Origin: Oxalobacteraceae bacterium
GTDB taxonomy: Bacteria; Pseudomonadota; Gammaproteobacteria; Burkholderiales; Burkholderiaceae_D
Direction: 5' to 3'
Assembly: GCA_021151485.1 (NCBI GenBank)
Contig: JAGKXB010000021.1
Location: 1-38,905, forward strand
Length of the DNA: 38,905 nucleotides
Shown here: piece by piece, positions 26,771 to 35,910 of the stretch
Position numbering within the stretch: position 1 is the stretch's first letter
How the letters are laid out: each line of letters opens with the position of its first letter
The notes under the pieces: model-generated
Told to the model about the DNA's origin: nothing
Database searches by the model: none
What the model saw: the letters and a program-made list of their open reading frames with translations, nothing else
Position numbers and translations under genes: made by a program

Positions 26771-27427
26771 TTAGTCCTTCAATTGATAGCCAACACCACG
26801 AATAGTTTGAATGTAATTAGCACCAATCTTTTTGCGTAAGTTGTGAATATGTACTTCTATGGCGTTACTTTCGACTTCATGTCCCCAACTATATAACTGG
26901 TCTTCTAGTTGTCCTTTCGTCAAAACTCTTCCAGAAAAAAGCATGAAGGCATGTAGCAAGGCAAACTCTTTTTTTGAAAGATTTAATTCTTCGCCATTAA
27001 GCTCAACTGTAAAAGAAAGTGGACTAAGCAATAAATCCCCATACTGAATCTCATTTTGACTCATACCTTCAGAGCGCCTAATAATTGCTCTTAACCTTGC
27101 GGCCAACACTTCAAGAGCGACTGGTTTAATAACATAGTCATCACCGCCCAAATCCAATCCCTGAGTGATACTGTCAACACCGTCTTGAGCAGTCAAAACT
27201 AATACAGGCAATGAATTTTTATCGGCTCGTAGTTCTTTTAAGACTGTCAGTCCATCTTTAAGGGGCAAACCAATATCCAATACTAATGCAACGTAACTTG
27301 TATTTTTAACTTCATATAGGACCGCTTGGCCATCTCTAACCCAATCAACTTGAAAACCGTGTTTGATCAAACCTTGCTTTAAAGCATTGCCTAAATTTAG
27401 GTCATCCTCAGCTAGAAGTAGTCTCAT
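26771..27427 (-). CDS. OmpR-class response regulator (QseB/PmrA-like)
   Basis: 218 residues: receiver domain with acidic pair LLLAEDD, phospho-accepting D51 (VLDIGLPLKDG), VLTAQDG and K in YVIKPV, then an OmpR-type winged helix (LSKKEFALLHAF, then VEVHIHNLRKKIG and IQTIRGVGYQL). The start at 27427 forms an ATGA overlap with the cytochrome b stop. Proteins of this subgroup bind paired TTAA-type half-sites, and one such box precedes the operon at 28934-28950, so autoregulation is likely. Confidence 0.95.
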   Translation of the reverse strand: MRLLLAEDDLNLGNALKQGLIKHGFQVDWVRDGQAVLYEVKNTSYVALVLDIGLPLKDGLTVLKELRADKNSLPVLVLTAQDGVDSITQGLDLGGDDYVIKPVALEVLAARLRAIIRRSEGMSQNEIQYGDLLLSPLSFTVELNGEELNLSKKEFALLHAFMLFSGRVLTKGQLEDQLYSWGHEVESNAIEVHIHNLRKKIGANYIQTIRGVGYQLKD

Positions 27428-28047
27428 TGCCAAATCTCAAATTGAATACCCCAAAAATAAACCACCACCAACAAAATGATTATTGTTACCAGTTTATAGG
27501 GTCTTGCCCTTTGATCTAACACCCCAACCTTTTTAGCAACTTCGACATTGGTTTTTTGTAAGCGTTGATATATAGCATTCAATACTATTGAGCTTACATG
27601 AACTACAACTACCGCAATGAGTAAATTACCCATCCACTCATGTATTTCACTGATTAGTTCTGGCCCAATCTCATTGAATACGAGATACCCTGAGGCCGAA
27701 ACCAATAGAACTGCACCCATCAATAAATAAGCCGCGACAAATCCCAATGCATTCAATCCTATTGAAAATTCTTTATATCCATTTAGGGTGGATTGTATGT
27801 TTTCACGAGCTCTTATAAACCGTGGCTTTATTGTTATAAACCTCGCATATTTAGATCCAACAAACCCCCAAATTACCCTAAAACTAACAATTCCTAACAT
27901 GGTGTAACCCATGGTTACATGAACAAGTCTAAATTTTTCGCTTTCTTGTGTCAGGACTGCGCCTACAAAACAAAAGGCTAAGAGCCAATGAGTAAAAAAT
28001 ATTGGTGAATCCCACACCATCATTCGTTTCCTGAGCTCATTCATCAT
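27424..28047 (-). CDS. Membrane cytochrome b (cytochrome b561/hydrogenase-type)
   Basis: A 207-residue integral membrane protein with four to five hydrophobic segments. Candidate haem-ligand histidines are in FFTHWLLAF, VHVTMGYTMLG, EIHEWMGNLL and VVVVHVSSIVL. The fold matches the Ni/Fe-hydrogenase-type cytochrome b family, which exchanges electrons between quinones and periplasmic cytochromes. It overlaps both neighbours by ATGA junctions. With the two c-type cytochromes upstream it would make a short electron-transfer chain from quinol to DHC to SHP. Confidence 0.92.
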   Translation of the reverse strand: MMNELRKRMMVWDSPIFFTHWLLAFCFVGAVLTQESEKFRLVHVTMGYTMLGIVSFRVIWGFVGSKYARFITIKPRFIRARENIQSTLNGYKEFSIGLNALGFVAAYLLMGAVLLVSASGYLVFNEIGPELISEIHEWMGNLLIAVVVVHVSSIVLNAIYQRLQKTNVEVAKKVGVLDQRARPYKLVTIIILLVVVYFWGIQFEIWQ

Positions 28048-28499
28048 TTTGGCACTCTCACATCATCGTCGTCATAGTTGCCTTTATCTGCTGAAGTATG
28101 ACAAGCCATACAATTTGACTGGCTTTTTACTTTTAAATGCTTCCACGTTGAATCGCTGATCCTTCGATGTTTTTTGATAAACCATGTGGATTCAGTAATT
28201 CTGTTGTTAGGTGGAGCTGACGATACTCTCTTATAGGTCCCAGCATTTTGCTTAAGCCATTGGCTTATTTCTTTTATAGATTGGGCATCTAACGAAGCGT
28301 CTGTACCATAGTGCTTCTCTAATCCACTCATAATCATGATCCAAGACTCCTTTGGCAAAAATGCCGGTGGATACACCATGTGACATGACGCGCATTCAGA
28401 CTTCACTTTTTCAGGAACTTTGGTTGGCATAACATTGCCGTCTGCCAATGCTATTGATGAGATAACCATCAAGATGAGTAATTGATAGAACCTTTTCAT
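28044..28499 (-). CDS. Dihaem cytochrome c (DHC family)
   Basis: A 151-residue periplasmic protein with an N-terminal signal peptide (KRFYQLLILMVISSIALA). It has two haem c sites: CASCH (36-40) and CMACH near residue 132. The segment YPPAFLPKESW and GLEKHYGTDASLD is typical of the DHC family, known as the redox partner of SHP. It lies 7 bp after the SHP gene and overlaps cytochrome b by 4 bp. Confidence 0.92.
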   Translation of the reverse strand: MKRFYQLLILMVISSIALADGNVMPTKVPEKVKSECASCHMVYPPAFLPKESWIMIMSGLEKHYGTDASLDAQSIKEISQWLKQNAGTYKRVSSAPPNNRITESTWFIKKHRRISDSTWKHLKVKSQSNCMACHTSADKGNYDDDDVRVPK

Positions 28500-28506
28500 A
28501 AGCCAC

Positions 28507-28899
28507 CTATTTGAGAAAATTTAGATACGCCATCACATCTGCTTTTTCCAAGGACGAACATTCGCGCCCAAGCACATCATTACAGTTGCGTTTAAACCAT
28601 TTATTCACTTTGGCAGCATCAGTAAATCTTTTTGAATTAAATGCTGGGGCGAGCGGACGAATAGTTTTATCAGTCGAGGCATGTTTACCCTCTTTAGTGG
28701 GAGGAGCCCCATGACAACTCGCACAACTCCATTCTTTGCCGTGTTTACTTATGAAAAATTTTTCGCCCCTGGTAACTGAGGCTACTTGCTTAGCCTCTGA
28801 CGAATACTGTTGTTCTAGTGATACTGGGCCAACTGCCCACACATTGGTGGCAATCAAGGCAACTATTGCAACACTAATTTTTTTAATGACTAATCCCAT
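28507..28899 (-). CDS. Monohaem cytochrome c of the SHP family (DUF1924)
   Basis: A 130-residue exported protein; signal peptide about 1-22 (KKISVAIVALIATNVWA). Single haem site CASCH (59-63). Near the C-terminus RNCNDVLGREC carries an Asn and a Cys pair, as in sphaeroides haem protein, where an Asn is a labile haem ligand and binds oxygen or NO on displacement. The ATG at 28899 is chosen over 28911 because GGAGGA sits just upstream of it. First gene of the operon, behind a regulator-type box. Confidence 0.9.
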   Translation of the reverse strand: MGLVIKKISVAIVALIATNVWAVGPVSLEQQYSSEAKQVASVTRGEKFFISKHGKEWSCASCHGAPPTKEGKHASTDKTIRPLAPAFNSKRFTDAAKVNKWFKRNCNDVLGRECSSLEKADVMAYLNFLK

Positions 28900-28933
28900 A
28901 GATTCCTCCATGCGATTAATTTAATGGTCGAAT

Positions 28934-28950
28934 ATTAAGAAAAGCTTAAG
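28934..28950 (-). promoter_or_regulatory. PmrA/QseB-type binding box upstream of the SHP operon
   Basis: On the minus strand CTTAAG-CTTTT-CTTAAT: two half-sites with exact 5-nt spacing, matching the (C/T)TTAA(G/T)-N5-(C/T)TTAA(G/T) box of the PmrA/QseB regulator group. It ends 35 nt upstream of the SHP start, with TTAAAT/ATTAAT as possible -10 sequences. Similar TTAAT half-sites recur around 29021-29038 but with shorter spacing. Confidence 0.65.
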
Positions 28951-29041
28951 TTTTGTCGTTGTAAACGACAAGGCAAAAAACACTAGAGCACTCTAGGCAT
29001 TTTTAGTTAGGGTATACGGATTAATTAAGAAATTAAGAAAC

Positions 29042-29067
29042 AAAAAAACCACCCGAAGGTGGTTTTT
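29042..29067 (-). terminator. Terminator behind tRNA-Phe
   Basis: The minus strand has CCACC-TTCG-GGTGG with flanking A and T runs: a five-pair GC stem with a stable UUCG loop followed by seven T. It ends just downstream of the tRNA. Confidence 0.85.
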
Positions 29068-29073
29068 GTATTT

Positions 29074-29149
<76 letters not shown>

Positions 29150-29338
29150 AAGGGGCATGAGTATAGCAAAGGAATAAAATTATGCAAAGCATGTTTTAGT
29201 ATGTTTGGCACTATTTTTATCATTTCTCATGCATCATGACACTTTTATCGACCAACTATCGGCCAGGTAATAGATTTGAATGCAATCAAGCAAGCAACCG
29301 CAACGCTATAATGCACAACTCCTCTATTCCTTTATCCT

Positions 29339-30580
29339 ATGATCATGTCCACGGTAAGCAACGATATTTGCATAGTCGGCGATGGGATTATCGCCAAAAC
29401 GGCGGCACTGGGTTTGGCGCAGGCAGGGCAACGCGTTATTTTGTTGGCGCCACCATCCAAATCCGTCACGCCACAGACAACCAATCCAGCAACCGGTATG
29501 ACGACGGACTGGGATGTGCGAGTGTATGCACTCAATCACACGGCACAAACGCTATTGGCGCACCTCAAAGTTTGGGATGGTTTGGATGCCAGCCGAATTG
29601 CGCCAGTTGACGCTATGCACATTAAAGGGTGCGAAAATCAGAATCAATCTTCTTTTTACAACGGTGCGTTAACATTTGACTCATATAACGCCCATGTACA
29701 AACACTAGCCTGGATCGTGGAAGATAAGAATATCAATCACGCCCTGGATACTGCATTAAAGTTTTGTCCCAATATTCACAAAGTTCATGGCAATACGACA
29801 CGTTTAAAAATTGATGAGACCTACGCAAGCATAGATTTAGAGGGCGGTGAAGTGTTACGGGCAGCACTCGTCATTGGTGCTGATGGCAGTCAATCCTGGG
29901 TACGCAATCAATGCCAAATCGGGCTGGATTATCACTCATACCGACAACGCGCAATTGTCACCAACTTTATTTGTGAGAAGCCGCATCATGGCGTAGCGCA
30001 CCAATGGTTTATTGGACAAGATGGCATTGTTGCTTTGCTACCTTTACCTGGACAACAAGTATCCTTAGTATGGTCTGCTCCTGATGCGCTTGCTACAACG
30101 ATATTGGCAGAATCACCAGCAAGTTGTGCCGCACGCCTTCACCCACTCTGCCATGAAACATTGGGCAATTTACAACCTATTCAACCCGAAGTCATGAAGG
30201 CCTTTCCTTTATCGCTGATACGCCCACATGCCATGATTGCACCACGCGTAGCGTTGCTAGGCGATGCCGCACACGTCGTACACCCACTCGCTGGACATGG
30301 AATGAATCTAGGATTTGCAGATGTAGCAGAACTATTAAAAATCATCGCAAACCGTGAGTCTTATCGTGACTGCGGAGATGCGCGTGTATTGGCACGTTAT
30401 GCGCGAGCCAGAAAAGAAGATGTATTGTTAATGCAATTCACCACCTACGGTTTAGCACATTTATTTGGCGCCAATCTAGAGCCGGTGCGGCTATTGCGCA
30501 ATATTGGATTAAATTTACTGAATCAGTTGCCCATCCTAAAACGCAACCTTATCAGCCATGCGATCGGAAAATGCTGGTAG
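29339..30580 (+). CDS. UbiH/UbiF/Coq6-type FAD-dependent monooxygenase
   Basis: A 413-residue flavoprotein hydroxylase of ubiquinone ring modification. Features: N-terminal dinucleotide fold ICIVGDGIIAKTAALGLA (the usual GxGxxG is changed to GDGIIA), WDVRVYAL, the mid-domain VIGADGSQSWVR and the second FAD motif LLGDAAHVVHPLAGHGMNLG, which defines the UbiH/COQ6 family. Which ring position it hydroxylates cannot be told from sequence. The start could also be the ATG at 29345; neither has a strong ribosome site. dsbC follows after 144 bp. Confidence 0.92.
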   Translation: MIMSTVSNDICIVGDGIIAKTAALGLAQAGQRVILLAPPSKSVTPQTTNPATGMTTDWDVRVYALNHTAQTLLAHLKVWDGLDASRIAPVDAMHIKGCENQNQSSFYNGALTFDSYNAHVQTLAWIVEDKNINHALDTALKFCPNIHKVHGNTTRLKIDETYASIDLEGGEVLRAALVIGADGSQSWVRNQCQIGLDYHSYRQRAIVTNFICEKPHHGVAHQWFIGQDGIVALLPLPGQQVSLVWSAPDALATTILAESPASCAARLHPLCHETLGNLQPIQPEVMKAFPLSLIRPHAMIAPRVALLGDAAHVVHPLAGHGMNLGFADVAELLKIIANRESYRDCGDARVLARYARARKEDVLLMQFTTYGLAHLFGANLEPVRLLRNIGLNLLNQLPILKRNLISHAIGKCW

Positions 30581-30724
30581 CAAACTCAAAGCAATTACTG
30601 TACATTAAGCGGGCCGAAATCCGGTACTCAAAGGACGGATAGGCGAGTAAGTAAGTCTGTTAAATGCTGCCATTCAGCGTTTCTAACCATTATCAACACA
30701 CCATTAACCACCATTGGAGAAGTA

Positions 30725-31456
30725 ATGAAATTGAATAAGGGCACAGTCGTCGCATTGTTAGGTTTATGTACAAGTTTATTAACATCGACAGCCATCGCAG
30801 CATCAGGGCAAGAAACGACGATTAAAAAAAGCATTGAATCCAAGCTCAATGGTGCCAAAGTTGAAAAGGTCAGCAAAACCCCGTATTTGGGTTTGTTTGA
30901 AGTGCACACCAACGACGGCAATATCATCTACACAGATGCCAAATCACAATATCTTTTTTCCGGTCACATCATTGATACGAAAACATCCAAAGATATTACC
31001 CAAGCTCGCATGGATGAACTCAACAAAATCAAATTTTCCGACTTGCCACTTGAGCTGGCTACAAAATTAGTAAAAGGCAATGGCAAACGTGTCATCGCTA
31101 TTTTTGAAGATCCAAATTGCGGTTACTGCAAACGCTTCCGCCACACATTGCAAGGCATCGACAATGTGACGGTTTACACTTTTATGTATAACATTTTGTC
31201 GGAAGAGTCTGTCACCATTTCCAAAAACATCTGGTGCTCATCTGATCGCAATACAGCATGGGATGCATGGATGTTAGAGGGCAAAATCGCTCCCACAGCT
31301 CCGGCCAATTGCGTTTCACCAAACGAAAAAGTATTAGCGTTGGGGCAAAAGCTGAAAATTACTGGCACACCTACCATTTTCTTTGCTGATGGTATGCGTA
31401 TTCCTGGCGCAGTTGACGCTAAGGGTTTAGAAGCCAAATTGGCAACTATCAAGTAA
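30725..31456 (+). CDS. dsbC: Periplasmic disulfide isomerase DsbC
   Basis: A 243-residue exported protein; signal peptide 1-26 ending AIAA-S. An N-terminal dimerisation domain precedes a thioredoxin fold with the active site CGYC (C132, C135 in EDPNCGYCKRF), a second Cys pair (WCSSDRN and PANCV) and the cis-Pro loop TGTPTIFF. It reshuffles wrong disulfides in periplasmic proteins, kept reduced by DsbD. GGAGAAG precedes the ATG. This position after a UbiH-like gene is, from memory, frequent in Burkholderiales. Confidence 0.96.
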   Translation: MKLNKGTVVALLGLCTSLLTSTAIAASGQETTIKKSIESKLNGAKVEKVSKTPYLGLFEVHTNDGNIIYTDAKSQYLFSGHIIDTKTSKDITQARMDELNKIKFSDLPLELATKLVKGNGKRVIAIFEDPNCGYCKRFRHTLQGIDNVTVYTFMYNILSEESVTISKNIWCSSDRNTAWDAWMLEGKIAPTAPANCVSPNEKVLALGQKLKITGTPTIFFADGMRIPGAVDAKGLEAKLATIK

Positions 31457-31570
31457 TTTTTACTGTTAAAACTGCAAACTTGCAAACTGGGCACCCACAA
31501 GTGGTGCCCCCTAAGAAGCTGTCTTGTTGTCACTTGTTTTTCCACCGTCTGTTTTGCTTCCCACCACAAA

Positions 31571-33394
31571 ATGATCCACTACACCATATTCCCTAAGGAT
31601 TTGGCTGGGCATTTGTTTGAAGTGTCCGTCACAATACCAATACCAGCAAAGAACGGGCAGCAATTTGCTTTGCCTGCCTGGATTCCAGGAAGCTACATGA
31701 TTCGCGAATTTGCACGCAACATCGTACAAATTCGGGCAACGTCGGCAGGCAAAGTCATTCCACTCATCAAATTGGACAAACATTCCTGGCAAGCCGCACC
31801 ATGTGATGGTGCGCTAACACTGCATTACGAAGTGTATGCATGGGATCATTCGGTACGTAGTGCTTACTTGGATCAACGACACGGTTTTTTTAATGGCACC
31901 AGCGTTTTTCTACGCGTGCTCGGGCAAGAAGACACATCCCATATTGTTGATATCCAACGCCCGACTGGCGATGCTTATGCAGTTTGGCGCGTAGCAACTG
32001 CTTTGCCTGAATTGCAGGCAGCACGTTATGGTTTTGGCACCTACATCGCCGCTAATTACGATGAATTAATCGATCACCCAGTCGCGTTGGGGGCGTTCGT
32101 ACTAGGCAGTTTCACCGCACATGGCGTGACGCACGACATTGCCATCAATGGTCGTGTGCCCAATCTCGATATGGCACGCTTATGTGCTGATTTACAAAAA
32201 ATTTGTGAAGCACAGATCGCATTTTTTGAACCCGAAACACGCCGAGCACCAATGTCTCGCTATGTGTTTCTGGTATTGGCAACAGGAAACGCCTATGGCG
32301 GGCTGGAACACCGTGCGTCCTGCGCCTTGATTTGCTCGCGAAATGACTTGCCGGCATTACAAAACCCAACAAAATCCCTCGCTCGTCAAATCACATCCAC
32401 AGATGGCTATTGCACTTTCCTTGGTTTATGCAGCCATGAATACTTTCATACCTGGAATGTCAAGCGGATTAAACCCGCTGCTTTCGCTCCTTATCCATTA
32501 CAAACTGAATCGTATACATCTCTTTTGTGGTTATTTGAAGGAGCGACTAGTTATTACGACGATTTAATGTTGTTACGTAGCGGGGTGATCAATGATGCAA
32601 CGTATTTGAAGTTGCTATCGCAAACAATCAACCGCGTCTTGTTAGGTAGTGGCCGCAATAAGCAAAGCGTTGCCGACTCCAGCTTTGATGCGTGGACAAA
32701 ATATTATCGTCAAGATGAAAATGCACCGAATGCCATAGTCAGTTATTACACCAAGGGGTGCTTAATCGCATTAGCGCTAGATTTGACGATACGTCACAAA
32801 ACTCAGGGGCAACAATCGCTGGACGATGTGATGCGCGCATTGTGGCAACGTTATGGACGTGATTTTTATGCCTTGAATCAAGCCAATAGCGGACGTGGGA
32901 TTGGCGAGACTGAGGCAAAAACGTTGTTTGAAGAAATTTCTGGTGTGGCCCTACACGATTTCTTCCAGCGTTATGTACACGGCACAGAAGACTTACCGCT
33001 CGCTGCATTGCTAGCACCATTCGGTATTACCTTCGACACGCCACAAGAAAACCCGAAAACCAGTTTGAATATACGCACGACACAGGATGGTAATGATTGC
33101 AAACTAGCGCACGTCTATGAAAATGGTGCGGCACATCAAGCTGGCTTGTCAGCTGGTGACATCGTGATCGCAATCGATGGCTTGCGTGTTACCAGAAAAG
33201 ATGCACAAGATAATCTAGCATCACGTTTATCACCCTATCCAATCGACTCCAAAGTTGTTATTCATGCCTTCAGAGGCGACGAACTCATGGTTTTTGATGC
33301 CACACTGGGACAAGATCAAACGCCACGCATCAACCTGAATCTGAATCGAAATATGCCAGATATACAAAACACAACACATGCTGTTTGGCTATAA
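31571..33394 (+). CDS. M61 family metallopeptidase with C-terminal PDZ domain
   Basis: A 607-residue glycyl-aminopeptidase-type M61 enzyme. The zinc motif HEYFH (about 289-293, in CSHEYFHTWNVKRIKP) binds zinc with a downstream Glu in LWLFEGATSYYDD (about 323). An N-terminal beta domain precedes it, and a PDZ domain at about 505-590 contains GAAHQAGLSAGDIVIAIDG. No signal peptide is apparent, so it is probably cytoplasmic. Physiological substrates are unknown. Confidence 0.94.
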   Translation: MIHYTIFPKDLAGHLFEVSVTIPIPAKNGQQFALPAWIPGSYMIREFARNIVQIRATSAGKVIPLIKLDKHSWQAAPCDGALTLHYEVYAWDHSVRSAYLDQRHGFFNGTSVFLRVLGQEDTSHIVDIQRPTGDAYAVWRVATALPELQAARYGFGTYIAANYDELIDHPVALGAFVLGSFTAHGVTHDIAINGRVPNLDMARLCADLQKICEAQIAFFEPETRRAPMSRYVFLVLATGNAYGGLEHRASCALICSRNDLPALQNPTKSLARQITSTDGYCTFLGLCSHEYFHTWNVKRIKPAAFAPYPLQTESYTSLLWLFEGATSYYDDLMLLRSGVINDATYLKLLSQTINRVLLGSGRNKQSVADSSFDAWTKYYRQDENAPNAIVSYYTKGCLIALALDLTIRHKTQGQQSLDDVMRALWQRYGRDFYALNQANSGRGIGETEAKTLFEEISGVALHDFFQRYVHGTEDLPLAALLAPFGITFDTPQENPKTSLNIRTTQDGNDCKLAHVYENGAAHQAGLSAGDIVIAIDGLRVTRKDAQDNLASRLSPYPIDSKVVIHAFRGDELMVFDATLGQDQTPRINLNLNRNMPDIQNTTHAVWL

Positions 33395-33497
33395 ATCATC
33401 GACAAGTTTTCCTTCAAAGCGCTAAGTGAGCGTTTTTCTTATAATGAACGCTTCGTTGAAATTTCGTTAAAACTTACTAAAGAAATAAAGGAATACC

Positions 33498-33812
33498 ATG
33501 AGTGATGTACAAGCTTGGATCAAAGAAACTGTTAGCACCAATCCAGTGGTGTTATTCATGAAAGGCACCGCCCAATTTCCACAATGCGGTTTTTCTGGTC
33601 GTGCGGTGCAAATTCTCAAAGCCTGCGGAGTAAAGAATATGGTCACCGTCAATGTATTGGAGGATGCGACCGTGCGCCAAGGGATCAAGGAATTTTCAAA
33701 TTGGCCCACTATTCCACAGCTCTACATCAAGGGAGAATTTATCGGCGGCTCTGATATCGTGGGTGAAATGTATGAATCTGGTGAGTTGCAAACACTACTC
33801 AACGACATTTAA
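33498..33812 (+). CDS. grxD: Monothiol glutaredoxin, Grx4 type
   Basis: 104 residues with the monothiol CGFS active site (C30 in [10 protein letters not shown]), MKGT upstream, WPTIPQLYI and the glutathione-binding GGSDI. It carries [2Fe-2S] clusters with glutathione and BolA-type partners for iron-sulfur trafficking. AAAGGAAT precedes the ATG. A stand-alone cytoplasmic gene, complete in length. Confidence 0.97.
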   Translation: MSDVQAWIKETVSTNPVVLFMKGTAQFPQCGFSGRAVQILKACGVKNMVTVNVLEDATVRQGIKEFSNWPTIPQLYIKGEFIGGSDIVGEMYESGELQTLLNDI

Positions 33813-33875
33813 TTAATCTCTAATAATATTAATAATATTATTTAATTAAATAGTATTTTATTGAGCGCCAACAAC

Positions 33876-34460
33876 ATGCCCCCCCCCAAACGACTAGTCA
33901 TCGCCATCACTGGTGCCACAGGTGCGATCTATGGCGTACGGTTGCTACAAATATTGCAAGCAGTTCCGGAAATTGAAACGCATTTACTCATCTCGGATGC
34001 AGGTGCGCTTAGTTTGCTACAAGAGCTGGGCATGAAACGTAAGGAAATTGAAACACTGGCGCACCATGTCCATAAAGTGCGTAATATCGGCGCATCTATC
34101 GCCAGTGGCTCATTTCAATCAGAAGGCATGATTGTCGCACCTTGTTCCATGAAAACGCTGGGCGCTATTGCGAATGGTTTGTCCGACAATCTGATCTCGC
34201 GCACGGCCGATGTCATATTAAAAGAGCGGCGGCGTCTAGTGCTGATGGTGCGTGAAACGCCACTCAATTTGGCGCATTTACGCAATATGACAGCAGTGAC
34301 AGAAATGGGTGGAATTATTTTTCCGCCCCTTCCTTGCTTCTATCAACGACCACAAACAATCGCTGAAATAGTGGATCACACCGTCGGACGCGTGCTGGAT
34401 TTATTTGCTATTCCACATACTCTGTCACCGCGTTGGAATGGCGTCACAGTCATGACTTAG
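33876..34460 (+). CDS. ubiX: UbiX family flavin prenyltransferase
   Basis: Makes prenylated FMN, the cofactor of UbiD decarboxylase in ubiquinone synthesis. 194 residues from the ATG at 33876: LVIAITGATGAIYGVRLL, the IVAPCSMKTLGAIANG loop, DVILKERRRLVLMVRETPLN and HLRNMTAVTEMGG, all family signatures. A TTG at 33861 would add five residues. No good ribosome site is visible for either start. A nine-C tract follows directly after the ATG. No ubiD is in this window. Confidence 0.94.
   Translation: MPPPKRLVIAITGATGAIYGVRLLQILQAVPEIETHLLISDAGALSLLQELGMKRKEIETLAHHVHKVRNIGASIASGSFQSEGMIVAPCSMKTLGAIANGLSDNLISRTADVILKERRRLVLMVRETPLNLAHLRNMTAVTEMGGIIFPPLPCFYQRPQTIAEIVDHTVGRVLDLFAIPHTLSPRWNGVTVMT
33879..33887 (+). 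repeat. Homopolymeric C9 tract at codons 2-4 of ubiX
   Basis: Nine consecutive C right after the ATG encode Pro-Pro-Pro. Any one-base slip would shift the frame of nearly the whole protein. Confidence 0.9.
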
Positions 34461-34507
34461 TCCACGTAAAATTTTTTGCACCAGTCTCTCACTAACAATC
34501 AAAGTCT

Positions 34508-35872
34508 ATGAACATTGTCATTCTCGCTGCCGGTATGGGGCAACGCATGCAATCAGCGCTCCCTAAAGTATTGCATCCATTAGCAGGCAAGCCCTTGCTC
34601 AGCCATGTGATTGAAACAGCACGTGCGCTCAAACCATCAAGGTTGTGTGTGATTTATGGCCACGGTGGTGAAACGCTGCCTAACTTAATGCAAGCACCAG
34701 ACATTGTTTTCGTTCAACAAACACCACAATTAGGCACCGGTCATGCCGTCATGCAAGCCGTGCCACAATTGGCAGATGATGTGCCGACGTTGGTTTTGTA
34801 TGGCGATGTACCGTTGACTAGTGCGAATACTTTAAAGCGTCTGCTGCAAGGTGCGGGTAGCGATCGACTGGGTATTTTGACAGTCAAACTCGCTGAACCG
34901 AGCGGTTATGGCCGCATCGTGCGCAATCAGGCGGGTGAGATCCTACGTATCGTGGAACAAAAAGATGCTAGTGATGCTGAACGTGCAATTGATGAAGTCA
35001 ATACTGGCATCATGGTCGCACCGACGATTCCGCTAAAACGCTGGCTGGCAGCACTGTCCAATCACAATGCGCAGGGTGAATATTATTTGACCGATATTGT
35101 GGCGCAGGCGGTTAACGATGGCATTGCCATTACTTCCACTCAACCTGATGCGATATGGGAAACATTGGGCGTCAATAATAAGCAGCAATTAGCTGAATTA
35201 GAGCGCCTGCATCAATCCAAATTAGCCCATGCGCTGCTGCAACAAGGCGTGACCCTAGCCGATCCAGCGCGCATCGACATACGCGGCACGCTCACGTGCG
35301 GGCGCGATGTCAGCATTGATGTGGGTTGTGTCTTTGAAGGCAATGTCGTACTGGCAGATGGCGTCAACATCGGTGCGTATTGCGTGATCAAAGATGCCAA
35401 TATTGCGCAACACAGCCAGATCAAGCCGTTTTGTCATATTGAAGAAACGAGCATTGGCCAAGATGCAAAAATCGGCCCCTATGCCCGACTGCGCCCCGGC
35501 ACGCAATTGGCGGAAGATGTCCATATCGGCAATTTTGTGGAAGTCAAAAATAGCCACATCGCAGCGCATAGCAAAGCCAACCATTTGAGCTATATCGGCG
35601 ACGCCAGCATCGGGGCGCGGGTCAATATCGGCGCGGGAACTATTACGTGCAACTACGATGGTGTCAATAAATTCCGTACCACGATTGAAGATGACGCCTT
35701 TATCGGCAGCGACAGCCAGCTCGTCGCACCAGTCACGGTGGGCAAAGGCGCGACGCTGGGCGCAGGCACAACGCTGACTAAAGACGCACCGGCAGGACAA
35801 TTGACCGTGTCGCGTGCAAAACAAATAACCATCAGCACATGGCAACGCCCCGTTAAAATTAAAAAATCATAA
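34508..35872 (+). CDS. glmU: Bifunctional GlcN-1-P acetyltransferase / GlcNAc-1-P uridyltransferase
   Basis: Makes UDP-GlcNAc for peptidoglycan and LPS. 454 residues: N-terminal uridyltransferase ([41 protein letters not shown]), then a left-handed beta-helix of hexapeptide repeats carrying the acetyltransferase ([42 protein letters not shown]-like [14 protein letters not shown]). It is followed by glmS 38 bp downstream, the enzyme two steps earlier in the same pathway, so they are probably co-transcribed. Confidence 0.98.
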   Translation: MNIVILAAGMGQRMQSALPKVLHPLAGKPLLSHVIETARALKPSRLCVIYGHGGETLPNLMQAPDIVFVQQTPQLGTGHAVMQAVPQLADDVPTLVLYGDVPLTSANTLKRLLQGAGSDRLGILTVKLAEPSGYGRIVRNQAGEILRIVEQKDASDAERAIDEVNTGIMVAPTIPLKRWLAALSNHNAQGEYYLTDIVAQAVNDGIAITSTQPDAIWETLGVNNKQQLAELERLHQSKLAHALLQQGVTLADPARIDIRGTLTCGRDVSIDVGCVFEGNVVLADGVNIGAYCVIKDANIAQHSQIKPFCHIEETSIGQDAKIGPYARLRPGTQLAEDVHIGNFVEVKNSHIAAHSKANHLSYIGDASIGARVNIGAGTITCNYDGVNKFRTTIEDDAFIGSDSQLVAPVTVGKGATLGAGTTLTKDAPAGQLTVSRAKQITISTWQRPVKIKKS

Positions 35873-35910
35873 ACCCATAAAATTACCGAATATTTTATTA
35901 AGGACTCATT

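Noticed and set aside
35255..35845. 196-codon open frame antisense to glmU
   Set aside because: Fully inside a certain glmU; the protein is Cys/Arg/Ala-rich shadow sequence with no domain, explained by the hexapeptide-repeat codon pattern.
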